DNA of 64,000 bases from Hungatella sp. (GTDB lineage Bacteria; Bacillota; Clostridia; Lachnospirales; Lachnospiraceae), in NCBI GenBank assembly GCA_022792815.1, contig JAAWBS010000009.1, positions 1 to 64,000 of the forward strand, given 5' to 3'. Positions 18,118 to 26,134 of the stretch are shown here, piece by piece. The first letter of the stretch is position 1. Each line of letters begins with the position of its first letter. The notes below the pieces were generated by a model that made no database searches, was not told where the DNA came from, and saw nothing but the letters and a program-made list of their open reading frames with translations. The position numbers and the translations under genes were made by a program.

Positions 18118-19752
18118 ATGAAGAAAAAGGCATTGGCACTGATGTTGGCATTGACCATGGCGGTTCTTGGCGGATGTTCCCAAAAGGGCGGCAGTGACTC
18201 CACACAGGCGGCAGCGCCCGCCGAGGCGGCGAAAACAGACGGGGGAGCCGCCGCCCGGACGGAGGAGGCGAACGGCAAGGAGGCAGAAGCGCAGTCCGGC
18301 AGAGAGATCGATACTCTGCGGGTAGGCGTGGGTGCCATGAGTGCCAATTTTAATCCCTGTAAGGACATGGGTATCCAGGCTCTCCGCATGATCTACAATA
18401 TCCATGACCGGCTGATGTATCAGGATAAGGACGGAACCATTAAGCCCCAGTTGGCCGAGAGCTGGAGCTGGGTGGACGACAAGACATTCGAGCTGAAATT
18501 GAGACAGGATGTCAAGTTCCACAACGGTGACCCATTCACTGCGGAGGATGTAAAATTCACCTTTGACCTGGCGATTTCCAGGGAGATCGGAACGGCCATG
18601 ACTCAGGTGGTGGACTCTGTGGAATCTGCCGAGGTGGTAGACGACTACACGGTCCGTCTCCATCTGAAATGGCCGGATTCCATTATCGATACACGGCTTG
18701 GCGCCACCCGCACCGCTTACATAATCCCCGGCAAATACTACCAGGAAGCAGGCGGTCTGGACGGGTTCAACGCGGCTCCTGTTGGATGCGGACCGTTTAA
18801 GGTTGCCTCCGTCATGCAGGGTGAGAAGATCGTCTTGGAACGTTTTGATGACTACTACGGCGAAAAGCCTCAGGTGAAGACGGTTGAGTTCATCAAGTAC
18901 GGCGAGGATGCCACCCGCATGACTGCACTGCTGAACGGGGAAGTAGATGTCATCAATGACATCAACAATGACCTTTTGGCCAATTTCCAGAATGAGCCCA
19001 ATATAAGGACCCATGTCACACCGGTTCAGCTCTATCATCTCTATCTGTACAACACCAAAGAGGGTCCCACAGCCGACAAAAAGCTGCGTCAGGCCATGAA
19101 TATGGCCATAGACCGGGAGCTTCTGGTGGAGACCCTGTGGGGCGAGGGGGCTAAGGTTCCTCCGGGATGGCAGGTGGAGGAATTCGGCGACTACTATATC
19201 GAGGACTACGAGCCGGTCAGGTATGACCCGGAGCGGGCAAAACAGCTGGTGGCCGAGTCCGGCTACGACGGAAGCCCCATTGAGTTTCAGATACAGCCCA
19301 ACTATTACATGAATGATGTCCAGGCGGCAGAGGTGTGCACGGACCTGTGGAAGCAGGTGGGAATCAACGTACAGATTGTCTACAAAGAGAAGATGGACAA
19401 AGACTTTTCCGGGCTCAGGACCTGGTCCTGCGCGGTGCGTTTCAATGACCCCTTGGGAGCTATCTGGGTGCAGATTCCCGACAGTGACATGACGGTCGTC
19501 TCCTGGCCGAACCCTCCCCAGGAGATCTACACCGAGGCGGGAGATATTCTGAAAAACAGTCAGGATAAGGAGGAGCGCCGCAAGGCGGCCAGAAGATATA
19601 TGGAGATTCTGGACGATGAGGTTCCGGCTTCCTATCTGTACCTTCCGGAGGAGATCTGGGGCATCCGCACGGACCGGAATTTCGAGTGGGATCCCTACTG
19701 GACCATCCAGCAGATTATATCCCTGAGAGCGGAAGATTTTCAGGCAAAGTAG
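18118..19752 (+). CDS. Lipoprotein solute-binding protein, family 5 (peptide/nickel/oligosaccharide ABC importer)
   Basis: Surface lipoprotein that captures the substrate. The signal sequence ends in a lipobox LGGC, so Cys21 is lipidated, followed by an Ala/Glu-rich linker of about 40 residues. The remaining 480 residues are a family-5 binding protein (FHNGDPFTAEDVKFTFD is the family signature, near residue 130). Start ATG 18118 has GAAGGAGG in front; an upstream GTG in the same frame lies inside the HAD gene. Family 5 proteins bind peptides, nickel or oligosaccharides; the sulfatase and kinase neighbours favour a sugar-like ligand. Confidence 0.9.
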   Translation: MKKKALALMLALTMAVLGGCSQKGGSDSTQAAAPAEAAKTDGGAAARTEEANGKEAEAQSGREIDTLRVGVGAMSANFNPCKDMGIQALRMIYNIHDRLMYQDKDGTIKPQLAESWSWVDDKTFELKLRQDVKFHNGDPFTAEDVKFTFDLAISREIGTAMTQVVDSVESAEVVDDYTVRLHLKWPDSIIDTRLGATRTAYIIPGKYYQEAGGLDGFNAAPVGCGPFKVASVMQGEKIVLERFDDYYGEKPQVKTVEFIKYGEDATRMTALLNGEVDVINDINNDLLANFQNEPNIRTHVTPVQLYHLYLYNTKEGPTADKKLRQAMNMAIDRELLVETLWGEGAKVPPGWQVEEFGDYYIEDYEPVRYDPERAKQLVAESGYDGSPIEFQIQPNYYMNDVQAAEVCTDLWKQVGINVQIVYKEKMDKDFSGLRTWSCAVRFNDPLGAIWVQIPDSDMTVVSWPNPPQEIYTEAGDILKNSQDKEERRKAARRYMEILDDEVPASYLYLPEEIWGIRTDRNFEWDPYWTIQQIISLRAEDFQAK

Positions 19753-19764
19753 AGGGGCAGGCAG

Positions 19765-20754
19765 ATGGACGAAATATTACGGGTAGATAACTTAAAAGTG
19801 TATTACTATTCTGCGAAAAGAGTGGTTCCTGCCGTAGACGGTGTAAGTTTTACCCTGAAAAAAGGCGAGATTCTGGGGATTGTGGGAGAATCCGGGTGCG
19901 GCAAGAGCACAGTGGTACGAGGGATCATCGGACTCATCGACGAGAGGTACACTCGGATTGAAGCGGGGCAGGTTCTGATGGAAGGCAAAAACCTGGCAGA
20001 TCTGCCTCCGAGAGAGCTGTGCCGAATCCGCGGAAAGAAGATTTCCATGATTTTTCAGAATCCCCTTTCGTCCCTGAACCCGGTGTATACCATCGGAAGC
20101 CAGATCGAGGAGGCCATCCTGGTTCATGAGAAGCCTTCCAAGGCCCAGCTGAAGGAGCGGGTGCTGGAGCTTTTAAAACTGGTACATATTCCGGCTCCCG
20201 AGATGCGCTATAACGATTATCCCCATCAGTTGTCCGGCGGGATGCAGCAGAGAGTCCTGATCGCCATCGCTCTGGCCTGCAATCCCCAGGTGATCATCGC
20301 CGACGAGCCCACCACGGCTCTGGATGTGACGATTCAGGCCCAGATTCTGGAGCTGCTCAGAGAGCTGAATGAAAAGATGGGCGTGGGAGTCATTTTCATC
20401 ACTCACAACATGGGTGTGGTGGCGGAGATGTGCGACGAGATGATGGTCATGTACGGCGGGGTGGTGGTGGAGAAGGGGAAATGTGAGGAGATCTTTGAAA
20501 ACCCGCTCCACCCCTACACCAGAGGACTTCTGGCGGCAATCCCCAGCATCAAGGAGGACAAGGAGGAATTGTTCTCCATCAAGGGACAGGTTCCGGTGTT
20601 TGCGCATCCGGTGACTCGATGCCGGTTTGCCGACCGCTGCGGTCTGTGTGAGGATCGCTGTCTGAAAGGGGAACCTCCCTTAAGCGTGTTTTCGGGCAGG
20701 GAGGTCCGCTGTTTAAAGGCCGGACATTCAGAGGAGGAGGCACATCATGGGTGA
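19765..20754 (+). CDS. ABC importer ATPase, DppD/OppD type
   Basis: First ATPase of the importer, 329 aa. Walker [10 protein letters not shown] is at residues 41-49, the signature LSGGMQQR is in the middle, Walker B IIADEP follows, and the C-terminal oligopeptide-transporter extension has the Cys cluster ([14 protein letters not shown]) that often carries an iron-sulfur site. It sits 12 bases after the binding-protein gene and overlaps the second ATPase gene by 8 bases. Confidence 0.92.
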   Translation: MDEILRVDNLKVYYYSAKRVVPAVDGVSFTLKKGEILGIVGESGCGKSTVVRGIIGLIDERYTRIEAGQVLMEGKNLADLPPRELCRIRGKKISMIFQNPLSSLNPVYTIGSQIEEAILVHEKPSKAQLKERVLELLKLVHIPAPEMRYNDYPHQLSGGMQQRVLIAIALACNPQVIIADEPTTALDVTIQAQILELLRELNEKMGVGVIFITHNMGVVAEMCDEMMVMYGGVVVEKGKCEEIFENPLHPYTRGLLAAIPSIKEDKEELFSIKGQVPVFAHPVTRCRFADRCGLCEDRCLKGEPPLSVFSGREVRCLKAGHSEEEAHHG

Positions 20755-21742
20755 GGGCAATGTGATTTTAAAGGTGGAAGGGGTCAAACGATACTTTCCG
20801 GTGAGGAAAGGCTTTCTCTTCCCCAAAATCCTTGGATATGTGAAGGCTGCGGACGACATAAGCTTCGAGCTGCGGGAGGGAGAGGCGCTGGGAGTGGTGG
20901 GAGAGTCCGGGTGCGGCAAGACGACTCTCGGCAAATTGATCATCGGCCTGGACGACCCGACGGAGGGAAGAGTCACCTTTATGGGACGGCAGATGGGAAC
21001 CAGGATGAAGCGAGAAGAACGGCAGAAGCTCCAGATGGTATTTCAGGATCCCTATTCCTCCTTAGACCCCAGGATGAAAGTGAGGCGGATCATCGAGGAA
21101 CCGCTGAGAATCCATACACACCTGACTCCGGAGGAAAAGCTTAGGATCGTAAAACCTCTGTTGGAGTTGGTGGGGCTCAGAGAGGATGCCCTGGAGAAAT
21201 ACCCCCATGAATTTTCCGGCGGACAGAGGCAGCGGATCGGCATCGCCAGGGCCCTCGCCTTGGAGCCGAAGCTGCTGGTGTGTGACGAGCCGGTGTCAGC
21301 TCTGGATGTGTCCATTCAGGCCCAAGTATTGAACCTGTTCAAAGAACTGCAGAAAAAGAAAAATCTGGCCTATGTCTTTATCTCTCACGATATGAGCGTC
21401 ATCCGCCATGTCAGTGATCGGATTATGGTCATGTATCTGGGGCAGGTGATGGAGAGTGCACCGAAGAGAGAGCTGTTCGAACACACCATGCATCCCTATT
21501 CCGCCGCACTCATGGATGCCATCCCCGTGCCGGATCCCAAGTACAAGAGGAGGAGAAAGCCTTTGAGCGGCGATATCCCGAGTCCCATCGATGCTCCCAG
21601 GGGCTGTCCCTTCCAGACCCGCTGTCCCAAGGCCATGGATTGCTGTCGGGAGAGCCGGCCCAAGCTCCATGAGGCGGCGCCGGAACATTTTGTGGCCTGT
21701 CATCTCTTTGACCAGACCTGCAAAAAGGCGGTGAATCTATGA
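20747..21742 (+). CDS. ABC importer ATPase, DppF/OppF type
   Basis: Second ATPase, 331 aa. Walker A GESGCGKTT is at residues 52-60, the signature is FSGGQRQR, and Walker B is LLVCDEPVSALD. The C-terminal oligopeptide-transporter region includes CPFQTRCPKAMDCC. It forms a heterodimer with the preceding DppD-type ATPase. Its stop overlaps the permease start by four bases (ATGA), which indicates coupled translation. Confidence 0.92.
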   Translation: MGEGNVILKVEGVKRYFPVRKGFLFPKILGYVKAADDISFELREGEALGVVGESGCGKTTLGKLIIGLDDPTEGRVTFMGRQMGTRMKREERQKLQMVFQDPYSSLDPRMKVRRIIEEPLRIHTHLTPEEKLRIVKPLLELVGLREDALEKYPHEFSGGQRQRIGIARALALEPKLLVCDEPVSALDVSIQAQVLNLFKELQKKKNLAYVFISHDMSVIRHVSDRIMVMYLGQVMESAPKRELFEHTMHPYSAALMDAIPVPDPKYKRRRKPLSGDIPSPIDAPRGCPFQTRCPKAMDCCRESRPKLHEAAPEHFVACHLFDQTCKKAVNL

Positions 21743-22671
21743 AAAAATACATATTGTCCAGAGCCATAAAGGTTATCTTTACGGTCTGGTTTGTCTGGTC
21801 CCTGATCTTTGTGCTGACCAGATTCAGCGGAGATCCGGTGGAGTGGATCTTTGCTGACATGGATACCACGGAGGCCATGATCCAGACCTTAAAGGAAAGC
21901 CTGGGGTTAGACCTGCCCCTGTGGCAGCAGTACATAAACTCGCTGACCGGGCTGTTCAAAGGGGACGCAGGGATGAGTTACTTCTTCTCCCGCCCGGTGA
22001 GTGAGCTGTTCGCGGAGCGGATCGGCGCCACGGTGTCTTTGGGAGCCGGAGCCCTGGGACTGGCAGTGCTGATCGGTGTCCCCATGGGGATTCTGGCTGC
22101 CATGAAGCGGGGGACGGCCTATGACCGGGCCTGTATCGGCATCACGGTTATCGGTCACACGGTTCCCAATTTCGTCCTGGGAATCCTGCTGATCTTTGTC
22201 TTTGCCCTGAAGCTGCGCCTGCTTCCCAGCGGAAGCACCGGGACGTGGAAGCACTATATTATGCCCATGGTCACCCTGTCCATGGGACCGCTGACCGCCA
22301 TCGCCAGGCTTACCAGAACTGCTCTTTTAGATGTGATCGGCCAGGACTATCTGGACTGTGCCAGGGCAAAGGGAGTCGATGAGAGGAAGGTGATCATCAA
22401 ACACGCCCTGCGCAACGCCCTGATCCCTGTGGTGACTGTCATGGCAGGCCAGGTCAATATGCTGGTAGGAGGAGCGGTGATCGTGGAAAATGTGTTTGCC
22501 TGGCCCGGCCTTGGAACGCTGATCATCAAGGGAGCTCAGCGGAGAGATTTCCCGGTGGTACAGTACGGAATCCTGATGATCGTCATCTTCGTATCGGTTG
22601 TTAATTTTGCGGTTGATCTTTCCTATGGTTCTCTGGATCCCAGGATCCGGGACAGTCGGGATAAGAGCTGA
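21739..22671 (+). CDS. ABC importer permease, DppB type
   Basis: Inner-membrane permease of 310 aa with about six membrane segments. The N-terminal TM1 plus large outside loop and the C-terminal EAA-type loop (DCARAKGVDERKVIIKHALRNA) are typical for DppB/OppB. It pairs with the DppC-type permease encoded 11 bases downstream. Confidence 0.92.
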   Translation: MKKYILSRAIKVIFTVWFVWSLIFVLTRFSGDPVEWIFADMDTTEAMIQTLKESLGLDLPLWQQYINSLTGLFKGDAGMSYFFSRPVSELFAERIGATVSLGAGALGLAVLIGVPMGILAAMKRGTAYDRACIGITVIGHTVPNFVLGILLIFVFALKLRLLPSGSTGTWKHYIMPMVTLSMGPLTAIARLTRTALLDVIGQDYLDCARAKGVDERKVIIKHALRNALIPVVTVMAGQVNMLVGGAVIVENVFAWPGLGTLIIKGAQRRDFPVVQYGILMIVIFVSVVNFAVDLSYGSLDPRIRDSRDKS

Positions 22672-22682
22672 GGAGGGAAGAC

Positions 22683-23546
22683 ATGAGCAGGAAGAAAAAA
22701 GAAATCAAAATCAGAACCGGAATCCCTCCCAGCATCCTCTTTTTGACGGTCACCTTTCTTCTGATCGTAGGGGTATCGTTTTTGGCCCCGGTGCTGTTTC
22801 CCACGGACTTAGGAGCTACCAATTTGAGAGCCAGGCTTTTGGCGCCAGGCTTCCTGGATCCCGCTTCCCCCTATCTGTTTGGGACAGACAGTGTGGGGCG
22901 GGATCTGACCATCCGGGTCCTCTACGCCACCAGGATGACAGTGAAGATCGCCTTTACCGGCATGCTCTTTGCGCTGACATTCGGAACGGTTATGGGTGTT
23001 CTGGCCGGGATGTGCGGAGGAAAGGTGGATCTGTTTATCACGTTTTTGGCCGATACGTTTCAGGCAGTGCCCAACATGTTTATCGGCATCTTCTGCGCCT
23101 GCTTTTTCGGAAGCGGGGAGTGGATGATCACCGTCGTGATCGCCGTTACGGGGTGGTATCACTACACCAAGCTGATCCGAAGTCAGATCCTGCAGCTAAA
23201 AGAGTCCAAATATATTGAGTGCAGCCGGGCTATGGGAGCGTCAGGACTTCGGATTGTGGCGGAACATATTCTGCCCAACATGGCTTCTCTTCTGATCGTC
23301 CGGGCCACCATGAGTCTCAGCTCCTACATCCTCCTTGAGAGTACCCTGTCCTATCTGGGTCTGGGGATTCAGCCGCCGCTCACCTCCCTTGGAGTGCTGA
23401 TCTCGGAGGGGCGGGACTATATGACCAACCAGTGGTGGCTGGCGGTGATTCCCAGTGTGGTCATGTGTTTTCTGATCCTGCAGGTATCTCTGGTGGGAGA
23501 CTGGGTTCGGGATATGCTGGATCCCAAGCTGAAGAACAGGGGATAG
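22683..23546 (+). CDS. ABC importer permease, DppC type
   Basis: Second permease, 287 aa, about six membrane segments. The N-terminal hydrophobic segment (residues 15-38) is followed by the outside loop with FGTDSVGRD, a strong DppC/OppC signature, and an EAA loop (ECSRAMGASGLRIVAEHILPN). It completes a binding protein-ATPase-ATPase-permease-permease set. Confidence 0.92.
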   Translation: MSRKKKEIKIRTGIPPSILFLTVTFLLIVGVSFLAPVLFPTDLGATNLRARLLAPGFLDPASPYLFGTDSVGRDLTIRVLYATRMTVKIAFTGMLFALTFGTVMGVLAGMCGGKVDLFITFLADTFQAVPNMFIGIFCACFFGSGEWMITVVIAVTGWYHYTKLIRSQILQLKESKYIECSRAMGASGLRIVAEHILPNMASLLIVRATMSLSSYILLESTLSYLGLGIQPPLTSLGVLISEGRDYMTNQWWLAVIPSVVMCFLILQVSLVGDWVRDMLDPKLKNRG

Positions 23547-23585
23547 GGCAGAAGGCTTACAGAATGAAAGAGAGGAAAATTGGAG

Positions 23586-24485
23586 ATGAAATTATCGACG
23601 ACAACCGCCATGTACCGGGATCGGCCCCAGGGGCGGGCAGTGATTCCGATTATGGATTGCGTGAAACGGCTTCATCGGGCCGGGTATGAGGATGTGGATT
23701 TTAATTTCTGCCTGATGAATCAGTATGATCTGGAACTGACCAATGACCACTGGATGGACTGGGTGAAGGAGATGAAAGAGGTTCTGGAGGAGCTTCACAT
23801 GACAGCTGGCCAGGCTCATGCCCCCTTCTACAATGTGCTGGATCCATCCAGCGTCAGGGACGTGAATCACACCGAGGAGATGGTCCGCCGCTCCGTCATG
23901 GCCGCTGGCCAGCTGGGGGTGAAGGCCATCGTGATCCATGGAGGAACCTATTTCTTTGACAATGATTACAAGAAGATTCTGCGGGACAATGTGGAGTATT
24001 TTAAACCTCATGTGGAGCTGGCGGCAAAATACGGCATGAGTGTTGCGGTGGAAAATCTGTTTGACAAGATGGATCACAAGCTTGGTTACCGCTGCCGCCG
24101 GTTTACGGCCAGGGTGGACGAGGTCCTGGATCTTGTGGAGGCTCTGAGCCGGGACTATGACAATGTGGGAGTGTGCTGGGATTTCGGCCATGCCAATGAG
24201 ATGGGCTGGGATCAGCCCCAGGCTCTTGAGATGATCGGGAAACGCCTGATCGCCACCCATGTACAGGACAATTACGGTGTCATAGATGACCATCTTCTTC
24301 CCTATCATGGAACCATCGATTGGGAACCTGTTATGACAACTCTGAAGAAGATCGGCTATGAGGGAGCCTTTGCCTATGAGACCCACAAGGCTGCCATGAG
24401 AGTGCCGGAGCCGTTGATGGATGCGCTTCTCGCCTATTCTGTGGAGCTTGGGAAGTATCTGATCTCCCTGTACGACAAGGCATGA
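23586..24485 (+). CDS. Sugar phosphate isomerase/epimerase, TIM barrel (AP-endonuclease-2 family)
   Basis: A 299-aa xylose-isomerase-like TIM barrel. Metal-binding positions appear as AHAPFYN, VIHGG, VAVENLFD, CWDFGHANEM, THVQDN and FAYETHKA. Such enzymes isomerise or epimerise free or phosphorylated sugars or inositols. The start is ATG 23586; a TTG at 23580 is also in frame. It lies 39 bases after the permease gene and is the last gene before the mobile element at 24605, so it probably acts on the imported solute. Confidence 0.85.
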   Translation: MKLSTTTAMYRDRPQGRAVIPIMDCVKRLHRAGYEDVDFNFCLMNQYDLELTNDHWMDWVKEMKEVLEELHMTAGQAHAPFYNVLDPSSVRDVNHTEEMVRRSVMAAGQLGVKAIVIHGGTYFFDNDYKKILRDNVEYFKPHVELAAKYGMSVAVENLFDKMDHKLGYRCRRFTARVDEVLDLVEALSRDYDNVGVCWDFGHANEMGWDQPQALEMIGKRLIATHVQDNYGVIDDHLLPYHGTIDWEPVMTTLKKIGYEGAFAYETHKAAMRVPEPLMDALLAYSVELGKYLISLYDKA

Positions 24486-24572
24486 GAGAAACCGGGTTCA
24501 CGATGGATCAGAGGAGAGGGCATAGAGTGAACCGCAACGTCTTTACAGCTTAGGAAAGCGGCAGTCCTTGTA

Positions 24573-24601
24573 TTTACATGTCAGGGGTCCTGCAGTATAA
24601 T
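24573..24601 (+). promoter_or_regulatory. Strong promoter just upstream of mobile element copy 1
   Basis: TTTACA (24573-24578), 17 bp, TATAAT (24596-24601). The mobile element begins four bases after the -10, that is at or just before the expected start of transcription. The promoter would serve the sugar kinase gene but must now read through the element. Upstream, GGTTCAC (24495-24501) and GTGAACC (24527-24533) form a weak hairpin; I see nothing else between 24486 and 24572. Confidence 0.65.
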
Positions 24602-24604
24602 AGA

Positions 24605-24820
24605 TAGGTAATTGCGAAAGTCAAAGTTGAGAGAATATTCTGATAATATATTCCATACAAAGCCTTCGTACGCCAAGCATTCCGCTGAGCCCAGTAGGAC
24701 AAAAAACACTCGGGCAGAGGTCCCTCCTGTTTTTTATGGTCTCAGCTCCATGGCGTAATGGCTTTTCCTGGAATATATTGTCAGAATATTCAGCCAAGTT
24801 TTGAGTTTCGCAAATGCCTA
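24605..24820. mobile_element. 216-bp MITE-like palindromic element, copy 1
   Basis: The element runs from TAGGTAATTGCGAAA to TTTCGCAAATGCCTA and is flanked by the direct repeat AGTATAATAGA (24594-24604 and 24821-24831), an 11-bp target duplication. The outer 50 bases at each end are imperfect inverted repeats, and pairing continues inward (GCTGAG with CTCAGC, AAAAAAC with GTTTTTT), so the whole element can fold into one long hairpin. A second copy of the same length lies at 40613-40828 with about 14 substitutions and no gaps. It encodes no transposase, so it must be mobilised in trans. An open frame on the minus strand is a by-product of the palindrome. Confidence 0.85.
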
Positions 24821-24828
24821 AGTATAAT
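24801..24828 (+). promoter_or_regulatory. Hybrid promoter created at the right end of mobile element copy 1
   Basis: The target duplication placed a second TATAAT at 24823-24828. The element end supplies TTGAGT (24801-24806) at a 16-bp spacing. The sugar kinase gene, 70 bases downstream, may therefore be transcribed from this hybrid promoter. This is inference from spacing and sequence only. Confidence 0.4.
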
Positions 24829-24898
24829 AGACAAGAAAAGGAGGGGCACAGCGAAAGGAAGCCTTGCTGCTGCCCCATAAAAGGTGTGGAGGGTCAGG

Positions 24899-25834
24899 AT
24901 GGAAGATTATTATATTGCTCTGGATACCGGAGGAACCAAGACGGATGCCGTGCTGTTTGACGAGAGCGGACACATTCTCAGCCGCCTGCTGAGACAGGGC
25001 GGAGGCCCCATGGATATCGGTATCCCATCTGCCGGCGACAATACGGTGTCTGTGATCAGAGAGCTGAGTGAGAAGATACCGGGCAAAAGGCGGCCTGCCT
25101 CCGTGTACTGCAGTGTGGCCGGAAGCGATTACTATCCTGGCCAGATGGATGCCTATGTCCGTCCCAGGACAGAGGCGGGATATTTAAAGATCTGGGACGA
25201 CGGGGAATGTATCATCACAGGGACTCTGGGGAGGCAGGACGGAGGCGGGATGATCGCCGGAACCGGTTCCTGTCTGTTTGTCCGTCGGGAGGAGCGATAC
25301 CGGAGGATCGGCGGCTGGGGATATCTCCTGGATTCCAACGGAAGCGGGTATACCATAGGACGCGCCGCTCTCTACGCGGTGATGCGGGAGGCCGACGGCC
25401 GTGGAGAGAAGACAGTGCTCACGGAACTGATCGGAGAGCGGATGGGAGGAAAGCCTCACGAGAACATTCCGGCGATCTATGGAGGAGGGCGGAGATATAT
25501 CGCTTCCTTTGCGGGCTGTGTCTTCCAGGGGAGACGTCTGGGAGATTCGGTCAGCTGCCGGATCTTTGACTGGGCAGTGGACAAGCTGGCGGAACTGACC
25601 ATAGCCGGAGCCGCCAGTTTCGAGGATGAATTTCCCATCGCCTTAAACGGAGGGATCTTCCGGACATTTCCGGAGCTGGCAGAGGGCCTGAGAGAGAAGG
25701 CATCTCCGAAGGCCAGACTGATTCAGGCCACGGTTCCTCCACTGTTTGGGGCAGCTGTAGAGGCCCTGTGGAACTTAAAGATTCCGGAACCCGCCGGGTT
25801 TAAGGAGAGGTTTATGGCGGAATATGAGGACTGA
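24899..25834 (+). CDS. BadF/BadG/BcrA/BcrD-type ATPase, N-acetylglucosamine-kinase-like sugar kinase
   Basis: Actin-fold kinase of 311 aa. The phosphate-1 loop is LDTGGTKTDAVLFD at residues 8-21; the second nucleotide motif is MIAGTGSCLF near 118-127, followed by GGWGYLLDSNGSGYTIGR. Members of this group phosphorylate amino sugars such as GlcNAc. I start at ATG 24899; a GTG at 24884 is less likely. Lying after the sulfatase-ABC-isomerase genes, it probably phosphorylates the sugar released inside the cell. A terminator follows directly. Confidence 0.82.
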   Translation: MEDYYIALDTGGTKTDAVLFDESGHILSRLLRQGGGPMDIGIPSAGDNTVSVIRELSEKIPGKRRPASVYCSVAGSDYYPGQMDAYVRPRTEAGYLKIWDDGECIITGTLGRQDGGGMIAGTGSCLFVRREERYRRIGGWGYLLDSNGSGYTIGRAALYAVMREADGRGEKTVLTELIGERMGGKPHENIPAIYGGGRRYIASFAGCVFQGRRLGDSVSCRIFDWAVDKLAELTIAGAASFEDEFPIALNGGIFRTFPELAEGLREKASPKARLIQATVPPLFGAAVEALWNLKIPEPAGFKERFMAEYED

Positions 25835-25838
25835 CGAG

Positions 25839-25867
25839 AAAAGACGCTGAAAGATGCGTCTTTTTTT
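25839..25867 (+). terminator. Rho-independent terminator of the sugar kinase gene
   Basis: AAAAGACGC (25839-25847) pairs with GCGTCTTTT (25856-25864), with an 8-base loop and a run of T directly after the stem. It lies a few bases after the kinase stop codon. Confidence 0.85.
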
Positions 25868-26007
25868 CATGGGCGGAAAGCAAGGCTCTTTGACACGGAA
25901 TTGAGGACAATCGAGTGGTAATTTGATGATAATCGCATAAATAGACTGATAATATTTTTGTATAATAATAAAAGACAAATAATCTGACAATTTTTAGAAA
26001 AAAGTGA

Positions 26008-26036
26008 TTTACAAAGCGGGGAAATTGTAGTATCAT
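26008..26036 (+). promoter_or_regulatory. Promoter of the glutamate synthase operon
   Basis: TTTACA (26008-26013), 17 bp, TATCAT (26031-26036) in an AT-rich 300-bp gap between the sugar kinase gene and gltB. The leader of about 90 bases contains a GGGG/CCCC hairpin (26082-26104 region) just before the ribosome binding site at 26117-26124. I recognise no riboswitch class in it. Confidence 0.6.
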
Positions 26037-26134
26037 CATCTGCGAAAGCATGGAAGTGTAGAGCAATCTGTGGGTGTCAGAGGGGAACGGGTATTTTGCC
26101 CCCCAACTATTATTTTAGGAGAGGATTTAAGACC

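Noticed and set aside
24621-24878. Minus-strand frame inside mobile element copy 1, with a related frame at 40599-41096 in copy 2
   Set aside because: The similarity of the two predicted peptides follows from the repeated DNA. The frames have different ends and no ribosome binding site, so they are by-products of the element.
26077-26105. GGGG/CCCC hairpin in the gltB leader as a riboswitch or attenuator
   Set aside because: No conserved riboswitch core is seen and no T run follows; I only mention it with the promoter.
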